A DNA stretch of 64,000 bases, from contig NZ_JALJWF010000001.1 in assembly GCF_024168645.1 (NCBI RefSeq), positions 4,901,501 to 4,965,500 of the forward strand, read 5' to 3'. This DNA is from Pseudomonas sp. GGS8. GTDB lineage: Bacteria > Pseudomonadota > Gammaproteobacteria > Pseudomonadales > Pseudomonadaceae. Below are positions 32,677-42,278 of this stretch, piece after piece. The notes beneath the pieces were generated by a model that saw only the letters and a program-made list of their open reading frames with translations, searched no databases and had not been told where the DNA came from. Positions within the stretch are counted from its first letter, which is position 1, and every line of letters begins with the position of its first letter. A program made the translations under genes and the position numbers.

Positions 32677-35043
32677 TCAAAAAGTCTGGCCCATGGAGAA
32701 CTGGAACACTTGAGTATCGGCGTTCTCGGGTTTTTTGACCGGGAACGCCAGGTTGAAACTCAACGGCCCCATCGGGCTGTACCACGTGACGCCGACCCCC
32801 ACGGAACTGGCCAACTCGCCGAGGTCGACACCGTCGCAGCCCTGGGTGGTGCTCAGGTAGCACTTGTTGGCGTAGACGCTGCCGACGTCCCAGAACACCG
32901 AGGTGCGCAGGGATTTGTTGTCTTTGATGAAGGGCATCGGGAACAGGTATTCCACCCCGCCGGTGATAAGGATGTTGCCGCCCAACGCATCGGTGTCCCG
33001 ATCGGAGTAGTACGCCTGGCCGGCACTGGCATACGTGCCGGTGGCCGGGGTGTTACGCGGGCCGAGGGTGCCGCTTTCAAAGCCGCGCACCGAACCTTCG
33101 CCACCGGCCGTGTAGTTTTCATAGAAGGGCAGGCCGTCGGTTGAGCCGTAGCTGTTGCCATAACCGAGCTTGGTGTGGAAACGCAGCGAAGTGGCATTGC
33201 TGACGGGCAGGAAGGTCTGCCCGGTGTAATCGATCTTGTAGAAACTCAAGTCACTGCCGGGCACTGTCACCGTCAGGTTGAGGTTCTGCGAATGACCGCG
33301 GGTGGCCAGCACGCCCTTGTTCAGGGTCGACTCCGACCAGCCGAGGTTGGCCTTGAAGTTGTTGAACTCTTTACCCTCGCGTGCAATGAAGTCGTAGATC
33401 TCATCGGCGCTGTAGGTGCCGGGCTCGATGTTGTCGTGTTGCACGGTCAGGCCGAAACTCAGCCGTGAGGTTTCATTGATCGGGTAGCCAAGTGAAGTGC
33501 CGGCGCCATAACTGTTGATGGAATAGTACGAAACGCCGTCACTGTAATAATCGTTGTAGTCGGTGGCGTTGTAGAACAGGTTGTAGCCCAGGCTCACCCC
33601 GTCCGGCGTGAAGTAGGGGTTGGTAAAACCGACGTTGTATTTGCTTTGGTAGTCGGAGCGGGTCAGGCCCAGGCTGGCGTAGTTGCCGGTGCCCAGGAAG
33701 TTGTTCTGAGTGATCGAACCTCCGAGAATCAGGCCGGAACTCTGGGAGAAACCGACGCTGGCGCTAATCGACCCGGAGGCCTGCTCTTCGACGCTGTAGT
33801 TCACGTCAACCTGGTCGTCGACACCCGCCACGGCCGGCGTCTCGACGTTGACTTCCTTGAAGAAGCCCAGCCGTTCCAGACGCGTCTTGGATTGGTCGAT
33901 CAGGTAGGTCGAGGCCCAGCCGCCTTCCATCTGGCGCATTTCACGACGCAGTACCTTATCGTCGGTCTTGGTGTTGCCGCGAAAGTTGATGCGGTTGATG
34001 TAGGCACGCTTGCCCGGGTCGACCACGAAGGTGATATCGACCGTATGGTCGTCATTATTCGGGGTCGGCACCGCGTTGACGTTGGTAAAGGTGTAACCCT
34101 CGTTGCCCAGGCGACGGGTAATCAGTTCGGAAGTTGTGGTCATCAGTTTGCGCGAGAACACCTGGCCTTGCTGAACCAGCAACAGGGAACGGATCTGGTC
34201 TTCAGGCACTTTCAGGTCGCCGCTGAGCTTGACGTCACGAACGGTGTACTTCTCACCTTCGTTGACGTTGACAGTGATATAGACGTGTTTCTTGTCCGGG
34301 GTGATCGACACCTGGGTCGAAGTGATATCCATGTTGATATAGCCGCGATCCAGGTAGTAGGAACGCAGACGCTCCAGGTCACCGGAGAGTTTTTCGCGGG
34401 CGTACTTGTCGTCGTTCTTGAAGAACGACAGCCAGTTGCTGGTCTTGAGTTCGAACAGGTTGATCAGGTCTTCATCAGCAAAGACCGTGTTGCCCACCAC
34501 GTTGATGTGCTGGATCGCCGCGACAGAACCTTCGTCGATGTTGATTTTCAGGCCCACGCGGTTACGCGGTTGTGGGATCACTTCGGCATCGACCGACGCC
34601 GAGTAGCGGCCCTGAGCGACGTATTGGCGCTGCAGCTCGTTACGCACGCCTTCAAGGGTGGCGCGCTGGAAGATCTCGCCTTCGGCCAGCCCGGACTGCT
34701 TGAGGCCCTTCATCAGGTCTTCAGTGGAGATCGCCTTGTTGCCTTCGATCTCGATACTGGCGACCGAGGGGCGCTCGACCACCGTGATGATCAGCACATC
34801 GCCGTCGTGCCCCAGTTGGATATCCTGAAAGAAACCGGTCTTGAACAACGCCCGGGTGGACTCCACCAGGCGATGATCGTCCGCTTCATCACCGACGTTC
34901 AATGGTAATGCACCGAACACGCTGCCAGCGGAAACCCGCTGCAGGCCATTAATGCGAATATCGGAAATTTTGAAGCCTTGGGCGTGCGCAAGTGTGGCGT
35001 TGAGCAGTAGTGCAGCCGAGCAGAGCAGGCGCGAAAAATTCAT
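32677..35043 (-). CDS. BamA-like outer-membrane assembly protein, paralogue outside usual locus
   Basis: 788 residues starting at the ATG at 35043. Signal peptide to about residue 22 (LLLNATLAHA). Five POTRA domains span about residues 23-420 (FKISDIRINGLQRVSAGSVF onward). A 16-strand barrel follows, with the conserved loop-6 VRGF at about 652-655 and a C-terminal Phe. It resembles Pseudomonas BamA almost throughout the POTRA part. The usual neighbours (rseP before; skp, lpxD, fabZ after) are absent, so I infer a second copy. The barrel seems to carry most of the differences. It is divergent from a Cpx-like two-component system that may control it. Confidence 0.88.
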   Translation of the reverse strand: MNFSRLLCSAALLLNATLAHAQGFKISDIRINGLQRVSAGSVFGALPLNVGDEADDHRLVESTRALFKTGFFQDIQLGHDGDVLIITVVERPSVASIEIEGNKAISTEDLMKGLKQSGLAEGEIFQRATLEGVRNELQRQYVAQGRYSASVDAEVIPQPRNRVGLKINIDEGSVAAIQHINVVGNTVFADEDLINLFELKTSNWLSFFKNDDKYAREKLSGDLERLRSYYLDRGYINMDITSTQVSITPDKKHVYITVNVNEGEKYTVRDVKLSGDLKVPEDQIRSLLLVQQGQVFSRKLMTTTSELITRRLGNEGYTFTNVNAVPTPNNDDHTVDITFVVDPGKRAYINRINFRGNTKTDDKVLRREMRQMEGGWASTYLIDQSKTRLERLGFFKEVNVETPAVAGVDDQVDVNYSVEEQASGSISASVGFSQSSGLILGGSITQNNFLGTGNYASLGLTRSDYQSKYNVGFTNPYFTPDGVSLGYNLFYNATDYNDYYSDGVSYYSINSYGAGTSLGYPINETSRLSFGLTVQHDNIEPGTYSADEIYDFIAREGKEFNNFKANLGWSESTLNKGVLATRGHSQNLNLTVTVPGSDLSFYKIDYTGQTFLPVSNATSLRFHTKLGYGNSYGSTDGLPFYENYTAGGEGSVRGFESGTLGPRNTPATGTYASAGQAYYSDRDTDALGGNILITGGVEYLFPMPFIKDNKSLRTSVFWDVGSVYANKCYLSTTQGCDGVDLGELASSVGVGVTWYSPMGPLSFNLAFPVKKPENADTQVFQFSMGQTF

Positions 35044-35267
35044 CAAGATCTTATCCAGAACACATCGACAAGCAGCGTAGGCGGGCGCGGATATCTCACA
35101 GCAAGACGAGTTACCGCGAAGCGAGCAGGCTGGTGGAGGTGAAGCATAAAAGCTCGGTGCGTTTGGTGCGGTTAACCAAGTGTCAAGTTAGGTAAAGGTT
35201 GGTCGCGGGCGATGACGCTGTGCCGTGCAAGGGCGATAATGCGCGGCCCCCACTCAAGAGCCCGCCA
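35044..35267. promoter_or_regulatory. Divergent promoter region, bamA-like / two-component system
   Basis: 224 bases between the two divergent starts, without a gene. At about 35171-35199, GTTAACC, GTCAAGTTA and GGTAAAGG form an AT-richer block resembling the spaced GTAAA-type sites used by CpxR-like regulators, but the match is loose. No clear -35/-10 pair could be fixed. Shared control by the neighbouring regulator is an inference from layout. Confidence 0.35.
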
Positions 35268-35951
35268 ATGATCTGCGTATTGCTCGTCGATGATGACCAG
35301 GAACTGACAGGAATGCTCAGCCAATACCTGGAGCGTGAAGGCTTCGAGGCGACTGCCGTGCACACGGGCGAGGAGGGTGAGATTCAAGCGCTGTCCGGGC
35401 GCTACAGCATTGTGGTGCTGGACGTGATGCTGCCGCGCCTGTCGGGTATCGAGGTGCTCAGGCGCATTCGCGCGGTCAGTCAGGTGCCGGTGGTATTGCT
35501 CACGGCCCGTGGCGACAACATCGACAAGATCACCGGCCTGGAACTGGGCGCCGATGACTATGTACCCAAACCCAGCTCGCCGGGGGAACTGGTTGCGCGT
35601 TTGCGGGCAATCATGCGTCGGGTGCAGCCAGTGGGCCAATCAATCTCCGAGGTGATCAGGACCGGCCCGCTGGTCTTGTGGCCCGGCAAGCGCCAGGCCC
35701 TGTGGCAGGGGCGCGAGTTGGGGGTGACCAGTACCGAGTTCAGCCTGCTCGAAGAACTGGCCCGCTGTGCCGGGCAGGTGGTGAGCAAACAGGACCTGTC
35801 GCTCAATGCCTTGGGCTGCCCCTTGACCCGCTACGACCGGCGCATCGACGTGCACATCAGCAGCATTCGCCAGAAGCTCGGTCCGCGCCCCGACGCCAAG
35901 GCCTGGATTCAGAGCGTGCGTGGCCTCGGTTACCTGTTGATCGCCGAATGA
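35268..35951 (+). CDS. CpxR-like response regulator
   Basis: 227 residues from the ATG at 35268, which begins the receiver domain directly (MICVLLVDDDQELTGMLSQYL); longer readings add a non-domain tail. The phosphoacceptor Asp is in IVVLDVMLPRLSG, and the switch Lys is in YVPKPSSPGEL. The C-terminal OmpR-type winged helix has GVTSTEFSLLEELAR and RIDVHISSIRQKLG. The stop overlaps the kinase start as ATGA. Divergent from the bamA-like gene, it is the obvious candidate to control it in response to envelope stress. Confidence 0.87.
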   Translation: MICVLLVDDDQELTGMLSQYLEREGFEATAVHTGEEGEIQALSGRYSIVVLDVMLPRLSGIEVLRRIRAVSQVPVVLLTARGDNIDKITGLELGADDYVPKPSSPGELVARLRAIMRRVQPVGQSISEVIRTGPLVLWPGKRQALWQGRELGVTSTEFSLLEELARCAGQVVSKQDLSLNALGCPLTRYDRRIDVHISSIRQKLGPRPDAKAWIQSVRGLGYLLIAE

Positions 35952-37210
35952 TGAAACCCAGCCGGTTGTTCTGGAAGCTGTTCCTGGCGTTTTGGCTCGC
36001 CACCAGCCTGACGTTTCTGGTCGGTGTGGGCATTCTGGTGCTGGGCAGTCACGGGCCTGGCGATCCTCATTTGGAGGCCATCCTGGCCAGCGAAGAGCAA
36101 CTGCTGCGCCAGTTCGGCATCGAGTCGGGTAGACAACTGTTGACGGTGTGGGAGCACCCCGGTGACGAAACCATTGGTGTCTATGACAGTGCCGGTCAAT
36201 TGCTGGCAGGGTCGCAGGTCCCCCGGCCGGCCTTTGAACGATCGGTCATCAGCAAGGACGGTCTGACCCTGTCGCTCAGATCCTCACAGCCGCTTGGCAA
36301 AGAAGGCGAGCAAGGGCCGGGGCGTTCGGTGCCGCTGATCATCGGCACGGTGATGAGTGCGCTGTTCAGCGGCTATATGGCGTACTACCTGGCGTGGCCG
36401 CTGGCGTATCTCCGGCGGGCGATGAGCGACGTGGCCAAGGGGCGTTTCGAAACCCGGGTCAAGCCGATGATGGGGGGGCGCCGCGATGAAATCGTCGATC
36501 TGGCCGAGGACTGCGACCGAATGGCCAACCAACTGAAACTGCTGGTAGAGGCCCAGCAACACCTGCTGCACGACATCTCTCATGAACTGCGCTCACCGTT
36601 GACGCGCATGCAAGCGGCCATCGGGCTGTTGCAGCAAGATCCGGCCCGCCAGGAAATGGTGGAGCGCATCGAGCGCGAATCGGTGCGCATGGATACGCTG
36701 ATCGAAGCGTTGTTGACCCTGGCACGCATGCAGGGTCGGCCCGAAAGTATCGACCGCGAGCCACTCGATGTCATCGAATTGCTGACGGTGATTGTCGAGG
36801 ACGCTCAATTCGAGGCGGGAATGAAAGGTTGCCGGGTCAGCCTGCAAGCATGTCCGGCTTTTGTCAGTCGTGTCAGCGGCGAGTTGCTGTATCGGTGTTT
36901 CGAGAACGTCATCCGAAACGCAGTGCGCCATACCAGGCCCATGACGACGGTTGTGGTATCGGCTGAGGTCAATCTCGACCCAGACTGCCTGACGGTGCGG
37001 ATCACCGATCAGGGGCCGGGCGTTGAAGACGAGCGGCTACAAAGCATTTTCCACCCGTTCGAGCGCGGCCTGAACGAGGCCAGTAGTGGCTTCGGACTGG
37101 GCCTGGCGATCGCTTCAAGGGCCGTGGAAATGCACGGCGGTACCCTCGTGGCGCGTAACGAGCGGTCCACTGGGTTTACCGTGGAAATCAGCTTGCCCCG
37201 TCAGGCGTGA
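35948..37210 (+). CDS. CpxA-like sensor histidine kinase
   Basis: 420 residues starting at 35948 (ATGA overlap); a second ATG follows at once. Span 1 is at residues about 10-33 and span 2 near residues 135-155, enclosing a periplasmic sensor of only about 100 residues. HAMP follows, then the HisKA box HDISHELRSPLTRMQ and the ATPase lobe (ENVIRNAVRHT, DQGPGVEDE, GFGLGLAIASRAVEMHGG). Domain order and size match CpxA. The signal is unknown; misfolded outer-membrane protein is plausible given the bamA-like neighbour. Confidence 0.87.
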   Translation: MMKPSRLFWKLFLAFWLATSLTFLVGVGILVLGSHGPGDPHLEAILASEEQLLRQFGIESGRQLLTVWEHPGDETIGVYDSAGQLLAGSQVPRPAFERSVISKDGLTLSLRSSQPLGKEGEQGPGRSVPLIIGTVMSALFSGYMAYYLAWPLAYLRRAMSDVAKGRFETRVKPMMGGRRDEIVDLAEDCDRMANQLKLLVEAQQHLLHDISHELRSPLTRMQAAIGLLQQDPARQEMVERIERESVRMDTLIEALLTLARMQGRPESIDREPLDVIELLTVIVEDAQFEAGMKGCRVSLQACPAFVSRVSGELLYRCFENVIRNAVRHTRPMTTVVVSAEVNLDPDCLTVRITDQGPGVEDERLQSIFHPFERGLNEASSGFGLGLAIASRAVEMHGGTLVARNERSTGFTVEISLPRQA

Positions 37211-37317
37211 TCTTTACACGATATTACATTGGCTTGACGGCTCTGTACGCCCCGCCTCAGTAGACTTCCCGCTCAAACTTACGCAGCGTTTGCTGATGCT
37301 TCAACGTGGAGGTGGGC

Positions 37318-37767
37318 ATGTTTCTGGTTCATAAAAAGGGCTTCGTTTCCGGCAAGAAAATGGTCGACGGGCTGGTGCCCTATGACTTCTTTTGTGAAGA
37401 CAATCCAGCCATCAATCTGTTTGTGTTTACGGGCTCTACCACGCAGGGCAAAGCAGTCGAGGAACAGACGCTCTGGGGCTTTACACGGCTGGAGCGTTTC
37501 GAGGCGCTGACCAGCACCCTGGTATCGAACAAAAAAAATGATGGCTGGTTTCAAACGGTCAATGTGCTCACCGGGCCTGCCCAGAACGGCACCCACAGCG
37601 TGAAATTTCAGCGGGTGCTGAAAATCATCAAGCATGCCGCTGTATCGAGCCGTGTCGCCAGCAAGGCGCAATACGAGATCCACACCGATGACGGCGACAC
37701 CTACTTCACCCGTCCGCCTGCAACAGCAGACAGCGCCCAAACCATCATCTATGCGGCGGAGCAATAA
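37318..37767 (+). CDS. Hypothetical protein, 149 residues
   Basis: I choose the ATG at 37318, which follows GGAGGTG; a GTG at 37306 is in frame. No signal peptide or membrane span is seen and I do not recognise the family. It begins MFLVHKKGFVSGKKMVDGLV and has a single Cys (FFCEDN). It is polar with mixed alpha/beta character. It stands alone between the Cpx-like kinase gene and the siderophore receptor. The 107 bases before it include TTGACGGC near 37232, a possible -35 element. Confidence 0.65.
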   Translation: MFLVHKKGFVSGKKMVDGLVPYDFFCEDNPAINLFVFTGSTTQGKAVEEQTLWGFTRLERFEALTSTLVSNKKNDGWFQTVNVLTGPAQNGTHSVKFQRVLKIIKHAAVSSRVASKAQYEIHTDDGDTYFTRPPATADSAQTIIYAAEQ

Positions 37768-37816
37768 CCCGTTAGTTAATAGCCGCGAAGGTGTTTACTG
37801 GAAATACATCGCACCA

Positions 37817-37835
37817 TACAATGAGAATCATTACT
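37817..37835. promoter_or_regulatory. Fur box
   Basis: TACAATGAGAATCATTACT matches the 19-base Fur consensus at 14 positions, including the central AATCATTA run. It ends 23 bases before the receptor start, where Fur-Fe(II) would block transcription when iron is plentiful. This fits a siderophore receptor gene. Confidence 0.75.
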
Positions 37836-37858
37836 ACTAACTCATTGAGTGCAACGTC

Positions 37859-39985
37859 TTGAGCCATCCCCACCTCTTTGCCCGCCGCAAGGTTTTCATC
37901 AAACACGCACTGCCGACACTGTCTTGCGTGATGTTTGCCGGTCCTTTGTGGGCACAGGAACTGATCGAACTGCCGACCACTGATATTCAGGCGAGCCGCG
38001 TCAGCCAAGACACGAGTTACACCACCTCCCAAGCCAGCACCGCAAGCAAAAGCGATGTGCCGATCAAGGAGGAGGCGCAATCGGTCAATGTCGTCACCCG
38101 GCAAACCCTGGCCGACTATCAGGTGCGCTCGCTGGACGACGCGATGAAGTTCGTCAGCGGCGTCAGCCAGGGCAACACCCTGGGCGGTTCTCGGGACTCG
38201 CTGGTCAAGCGCGGTTTCGGCACCAACGATGACGGCTCGATCCTGCGCGATGGGGTGCGTTCCAACCTGGGGAAAAACTTCAGCGCCACGACGGATCGCA
38301 TCGAAGTGCTCAAAGGGCCTGCGTCGATGCTGTACGGCGCGCTGGAACCCGGCGGGTTGATCAACGTGATCAGCAAGAAGCCTGAATACACCCAGAGCAC
38401 GACCCTGAGCGGCTCGGCCTACAGCGAAGGTGGCGGCACCCTGGCCGTGGACACCACCGGACCGCTGGGCGATACCGGCCTGGCCTACCGCCTGATTGCC
38501 GAGCGCGGCCACGAGGATTACTGGCGCAATTACGGCGTGAATGAAAGCACCCTGGTCGCACCGTCGCTGAGCTGGACGGGCGAGCGCGCCAGCCTGACCC
38601 TCAGCTACGAATACAACGATTACTCCAAACCCTTCGACCGTGGCACGGTGTTCACCAACGGTCATCCGGCGGACATCGACTACGACAAGCGCCTCGACGA
38701 AAAATGGGCCAAAAGCGTCGGTATCCGTGAATTGGCTACCGCGCGTTTCGAGTATCAGCTGAGTGACGACTGGAAAACCCGCGTTACCTACGGCTGGAAC
38801 AACGACCGCTACAGCCTCTCGATTGCCCAGCCGAGTTCGTTGACCGGCAACAACCTGCGACGGGCTGCCAACGGTGCTCACTACGATGATGAAACCCGTT
38901 ACGCCAGCTGGGACTTCATCGGCCAGCAGGAACTGCTCGGCCAGCGCCATGACTTGCTGATCGGCGCCGACACTGAAGCGTCCGACCAATTCCGCGGCAA
39001 AACCTACCGTAATACCGCGCAGTCAGGCTTCGACATCACTTCGCCCGTTTATGGTCGCCTGGCCGAACCGAGCCTTGTCAGTGCCAGCCAAAGTGACCTG
39101 AGCAACCAGCTGAATTCCAGCTCCGTGTACTTCAAGGATAACTGGCACCTCGATGACCGCTGGATCCTGGTTCTCGGCGGTCGCCAGCAGCATTTCGATC
39201 AGTACAGCGATCAGGGCCGCGGCAGCAGCTACACGGTCAACCGCGACGATAACGGCGATGCCTTCGTGCCGTTCCTGGGGCTGGTCTACAAAGCCACCGA
39301 TAGCTTGTCGCTGTACGGTAACTACAGCCGTTCGTTCAAGCCCAATACCCAAGTCGACGATGCCGGCCACACCTTCGATCCGGAGGAGGGGCGCAGCTAT
39401 GAGGTCGGCGCCAAGTACGATCCGCTGCCGGGGCTGAACATCAACCTGGCGCTGTTCGACATCGAGAAAAAAAACGTCGTGACCACCCAGACGGTCGGTG
39501 GCGTCAGCCTCTCGGAGGCGGCGGGCAAAGTCGGTTCACAGGGCCTGGAACTGGACGTCACCGGGCGTGTGGCCGAGCGCTGGGACCTGATCGGCACCTA
39601 CGCTTACACCCACACGGAAATCCTCGACGATCCGGATGACGAAGGTCACCGCCTCGCCGATGCGCCGAAGCACACCGCAAGCTTGTACCTTACCCATCAC
39701 CTGAATGTGCCTACGGAGTTCGGGGCTTGGCATGCGGGCGCCGGTGCACGTTATGTCGGCGAGCGTGCGGCCAACAATGCCAACGATTTCTGGCTGAGCA
39801 GCTACACCGTCGCCGATGCCTTCGTGCGCTGGGAGTCGCCGATGTTCGGGTACAAGACTTCGCTGCAGTTCAACGTCGACAACCTGTTCGACAAACAGTA
39901 CTACCCGTCCTCAACCGGCAGCCAACTGGCAGTCAATGTCGGCGAGGCGCGCACGGCACGCCTCAGCGCCAGTGTGACATTCTGA
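37859..39985 (+). CDS. TonB-dependent siderophore receptor
   Basis: 708 residues if read from the TTG at 37859. An in-frame stop at 37838-37840 limits the start, and no ATG precedes the signal peptide (ARRKVFIKHALPTLSCVMFAGPLWAQ), so a TTG start is likely although the Shine-Dalgarno is poor. The plug domain has SVNVVTRQTLADYQVRSLDDAM, IEVLKGPASMLYGALEPGGLINVISKKP. The barrel ends with the usual aromatic F (RLSASVTF). No N-terminal signalling extension is seen, so it should not work through an anti-sigma factor. It imports a ferric siderophore; which one is unknown. A Fur box precedes it. Confidence 0.87.
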   Translation: MSHPHLFARRKVFIKHALPTLSCVMFAGPLWAQELIELPTTDIQASRVSQDTSYTTSQASTASKSDVPIKEEAQSVNVVTRQTLADYQVRSLDDAMKFVSGVSQGNTLGGSRDSLVKRGFGTNDDGSILRDGVRSNLGKNFSATTDRIEVLKGPASMLYGALEPGGLINVISKKPEYTQSTTLSGSAYSEGGGTLAVDTTGPLGDTGLAYRLIAERGHEDYWRNYGVNESTLVAPSLSWTGERASLTLSYEYNDYSKPFDRGTVFTNGHPADIDYDKRLDEKWAKSVGIRELATARFEYQLSDDWKTRVTYGWNNDRYSLSIAQPSSLTGNNLRRAANGAHYDDETRYASWDFIGQQELLGQRHDLLIGADTEASDQFRGKTYRNTAQSGFDITSPVYGRLAEPSLVSASQSDLSNQLNSSSVYFKDNWHLDDRWILVLGGRQQHFDQYSDQGRGSSYTVNRDDNGDAFVPFLGLVYKATDSLSLYGNYSRSFKPNTQVDDAGHTFDPEEGRSYEVGAKYDPLPGLNINLALFDIEKKNVVTTQTVGGVSLSEAAGKVGSQGLELDVTGRVAERWDLIGTYAYTHTEILDDPDDEGHRLADAPKHTASLYLTHHLNVPTEFGAWHAGAGARYVGERAANNANDFWLSSYTVADAFVRWESPMFGYKTSLQFNVDNLFDKQYYPSSTGSQLAVNVGEARTARLSASVTF

Positions 39986-40003
39986 TCGCACTGCCTTGAT
40001 GTG

Positions 40004-40033
40004 CCGCCCCGTTCTGCCCGTGGAACGGGGCGG
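40004..40033. terminator. Hairpin between convergent receptor and response-regulator genes
   Basis: CCGCCCCGTT and AACGGGGCGG pair perfectly over 10 bases around a 10-base loop. It lies 19 bases after the receptor stop and 27 bases beyond the end of the convergent regulator gene. The T-run is weak on both strands, so it is probably a shared, bidirectional transcript end. Confidence 0.65.
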
Positions 40034-40059
40034 TAGTCTTCCTTCATCTCGACGACGCT

Positions 40060-40743
40060 TCAGGCGTCGGCGAGCTGAAACCGATAACCCACCCCATACA
40101 ACGATTCAATTGGATGCTCCCCCGGGCAGGCCTGTTCGAGCTTGCGCCGCAGATTGCGGATATGGCTGTCGACCGTGCGGTCGGTGACCACCCGGTGATC
40201 GGAGTAGATCCGGTCGAGCAACTGATCTCGGGAAAACACCCGTCCCGGCGAGCGGGCGAGGGTGCCGAGCAGGCGCAATTCCAGCGGTGTCAGGTCCAGC
40301 GTTATGCCGTCGAGGGAGGCCAGGTACTGTTCTTCGTCAATCTGTAGGCGCGGTGGTGCGGACGTCAAAAGCAGAGGGCTACGCCGCAAAATGGCTTTGA
40401 CCCTGGCCACCACTTCACGAGGGCTGAAGGGTTTGCAGATGTAGTCGTCGGCGCCCAGGTCTAACCCGAGCAGGCGATCCACTTCCTCGACGCGGGCGGT
40501 GATCATGATGATCGGTACGGCACTGAAACTGCGCAGTTCCTTGCACACTTGCAGGCCATCGCGCCCAGGCAGCATCAGGTCGAGCAGGATCAGCCGCGGC
40601 TCGCGGGCACGAACCGCCGGCACCACCTCCAGCCCGTTGTCCAGGCACTGGGTCGCATACCCGGCGGCAATCAGGTAATCACGCATCAACGCGGCCAGTT
40701 TGGGCTCGTCTTCGACGATCAGGATCGGGTTGTCGTTGACCAT
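40060..40743 (-). CDS. baeR: BaeR-like response regulator
   Basis: 227 residues: receiver domain ([19 protein letters not shown], phosphoacceptor in [13 protein letters not shown], switch Lys in [13 protein letters not shown]) and OmpR-type winged helix ([36 protein letters not shown]). Sequence and length fit BaeR, which answers envelope stress and controls multidrug efflux in enterobacteria. It follows the kinase gene by 3 bases and is divergent, as a pair, from an RND efflux operon it very probably activates. The symbol is by similarity; other OmpR-type regulators cannot be excluded. Confidence 0.8.
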   Translation of the reverse strand: MVNDNPILIVEDEPKLAALMRDYLIAAGYATQCLDNGLEVVPAVRAREPRLILLDLMLPGRDGLQVCKELRSFSAVPIIMITARVEEVDRLLGLDLGADDYICKPFSPREVVARVKAILRRSPLLLTSAPPRLQIDEEQYLASLDGITLDLTPLELRLLGTLARSPGRVFSRDQLLDRIYSDHRVVTDRTVDSHIRNLRRKLEQACPGEHPIESLYGVGYRFQLADA

Positions 40744-40746
40744 GGT

Positions 40747-42132
40747 TCAGGCATTCCGTGGCAGGCGCAGGGTCAGCCAAAGGCCACCCAAAGGGGAATG
40801 ATCGGCACTGAGGCTACCGCCGTGAGCCAGGGCGATGCTGTGACAGATCGCCAGCCCCAGACCGGCGCCGCCGCTGGCGCGGTTGCGTGAGGTTTCGCCG
40901 CGGTAGAAACGCTCGAACAGCCGCGGTAACTGATCCGCGTCGACCCCGGGGCCGGAATCAAGGAAATCGATGCGTACGTCGTCGCCATCGCTGGCCGCAC
41001 AAATACGCAGCACGCCGCCTTCATCGGTATAGCGCACGGCGTTTTCCAGCAGATTGCCGAACAGTTGCTGCAAGCGCTTGGGGTCGGCTTCCACCCTCAG
41101 TGGTGGTGTCGGCAGCTCCAGCTCCAAGCGCAAGTGCCGGGCATTGCAGCGTTCCTGGAACATCGCTGCGCAACTGTCCAGCAACTCGTTGAGATCGCAT
41201 TCGCTCTTGCGGTAGGTCAGCGCGCCCACATCGGCCAGGGACAGTTCATACAGGTCATCCACCAGTTTACTGAGCATGCCGACTTCGCCTTGCAGCGATT
41301 TCATCGACGACTGATCGAGAGTGCGCACACCATCCTCGATGGCCTCCAGCTCTCCGCGCAATACCGACAGTGGAGTGCGCAGTTCATGGGACACATCGGC
41401 CATGAACTCCCGGCGCATTTTTTCGTTGCGCTCCAGCGTATATGCAAGTTGATTGAAGTCGCGGGCCAACTGACCGACTTCGTCATTGGAGGACACCGCC
41501 ACCCGGTTGCTGTACTCGCCTGCGGCCAATCGATGCGTGGCGGCGGCTACCCGCTTGACCGGGTCAAGCAGAGTGCGAGCGATCCACCAGGCGATCAGTA
41601 TCGCCAGCAGCAACGAGAACACACCCATGGCCAGGCTGGTGCGCAACAGGTACAGACGAAAACGTTCGCCGCCGGCTTCGGTCACGTTCTGGAACGGCGT
41701 CACCGCCAGCCAGCCGACGGTTTTACCGGCGACCTCGATCGGGCGCATCAGGGCGTCGTCGGCAATCGCCGAGTAGCCCATCACCAGCTGCTTTTGCGGG
41801 TCCAACAGGGCGATGCGAAACACCGCGCCGGTCAGGTCGGACGTGGTCAGGGGCGGCTGCTGCGGGCCGGTGAAGTCTACGCCGGGCTCCGGCCGCATGA
41901 GCTCGAACCAGCGATCCGGCTGGTTGCGCAGAAACTCCCAACTGCCTTCGCGCTCATAGGCGCTGGCCAGGCGCGGCAGCACCGGGGTCATGCGCAACAG
42001 AGCCTGTTCGTTGAGGTAGTCGAGAAAGCCTTTGCCGAAGCTCCAGCCGTTGGCCAGCCCCATGCTCAGGATGACAAACAGCACACTGGCCAGTACCGCA
42101 ATAAACAGCTTGGTGGAGATACTCAGTTTCAT
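40747..42132 (-). CDS. baeS: BaeS-like sensor histidine kinase
   Basis: 461 residues from the ATG at 42132 (MKLSISTKLFIAVLASVLFV); the frame continues to 42165. Two membrane spans (about residues 7-28 and 163-185) enclose a periplasmic domain of about 135 residues. HAMP with RLAAGEYSNRV follows, then HisKA (ADVSHELRTPLSVLRGEL) and the ATPase lobe (NLLENAVRYTDEGG, DSGPGVDADQ, GGAGLGLAICHSIALAHGG). Pairing with the BaeR-like regulator and the divergent RND operon supports the name. The ligand is unknown; envelope-damaging phenolics or metals are typical BaeS signals. Confidence 0.82.
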   Translation of the reverse strand: MKLSISTKLFIAVLASVLFVILSMGLANGWSFGKGFLDYLNEQALLRMTPVLPRLASAYEREGSWEFLRNQPDRWFELMRPEPGVDFTGPQQPPLTTSDLTGAVFRIALLDPQKQLVMGYSAIADDALMRPIEVAGKTVGWLAVTPFQNVTEAGGERFRLYLLRTSLAMGVFSLLLAILIAWWIARTLLDPVKRVAAATHRLAAGEYSNRVAVSSNDEVGQLARDFNQLAYTLERNEKMRREFMADVSHELRTPLSVLRGELEAIEDGVRTLDQSSMKSLQGEVGMLSKLVDDLYELSLADVGALTYRKSECDLNELLDSCAAMFQERCNARHLRLELELPTPPLRVEADPKRLQQLFGNLLENAVRYTDEGGVLRICAASDGDDVRIDFLDSGPGVDADQLPRLFERFYRGETSRNRASGGAGLGLAICHSIALAHGGSLSADHSPLGGLWLTLRLPRNA

Positions 42133-42278
42133 GGGCTCGGGCAGGTCAGTGAATGGCCCGCCCATTTAGGCCCTGGCGCGGCGAAGATTCAAGGGCGGCA
42201 GGCAATCTTCAATTTTCCTGCACATTTGCCTCGCAGTATGGCGTCTGGCTTCAGCCATCCCGTCTTGCAGAGGCATTT

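Noticed and set aside
33646..34908. Long plus-strand open frame (420 codons) opposite the bamA-like gene
   Set aside because: It mirrors the codon structure of bamA on the other strand, lacks a Shine-Dalgarno and has no recognisable domain.
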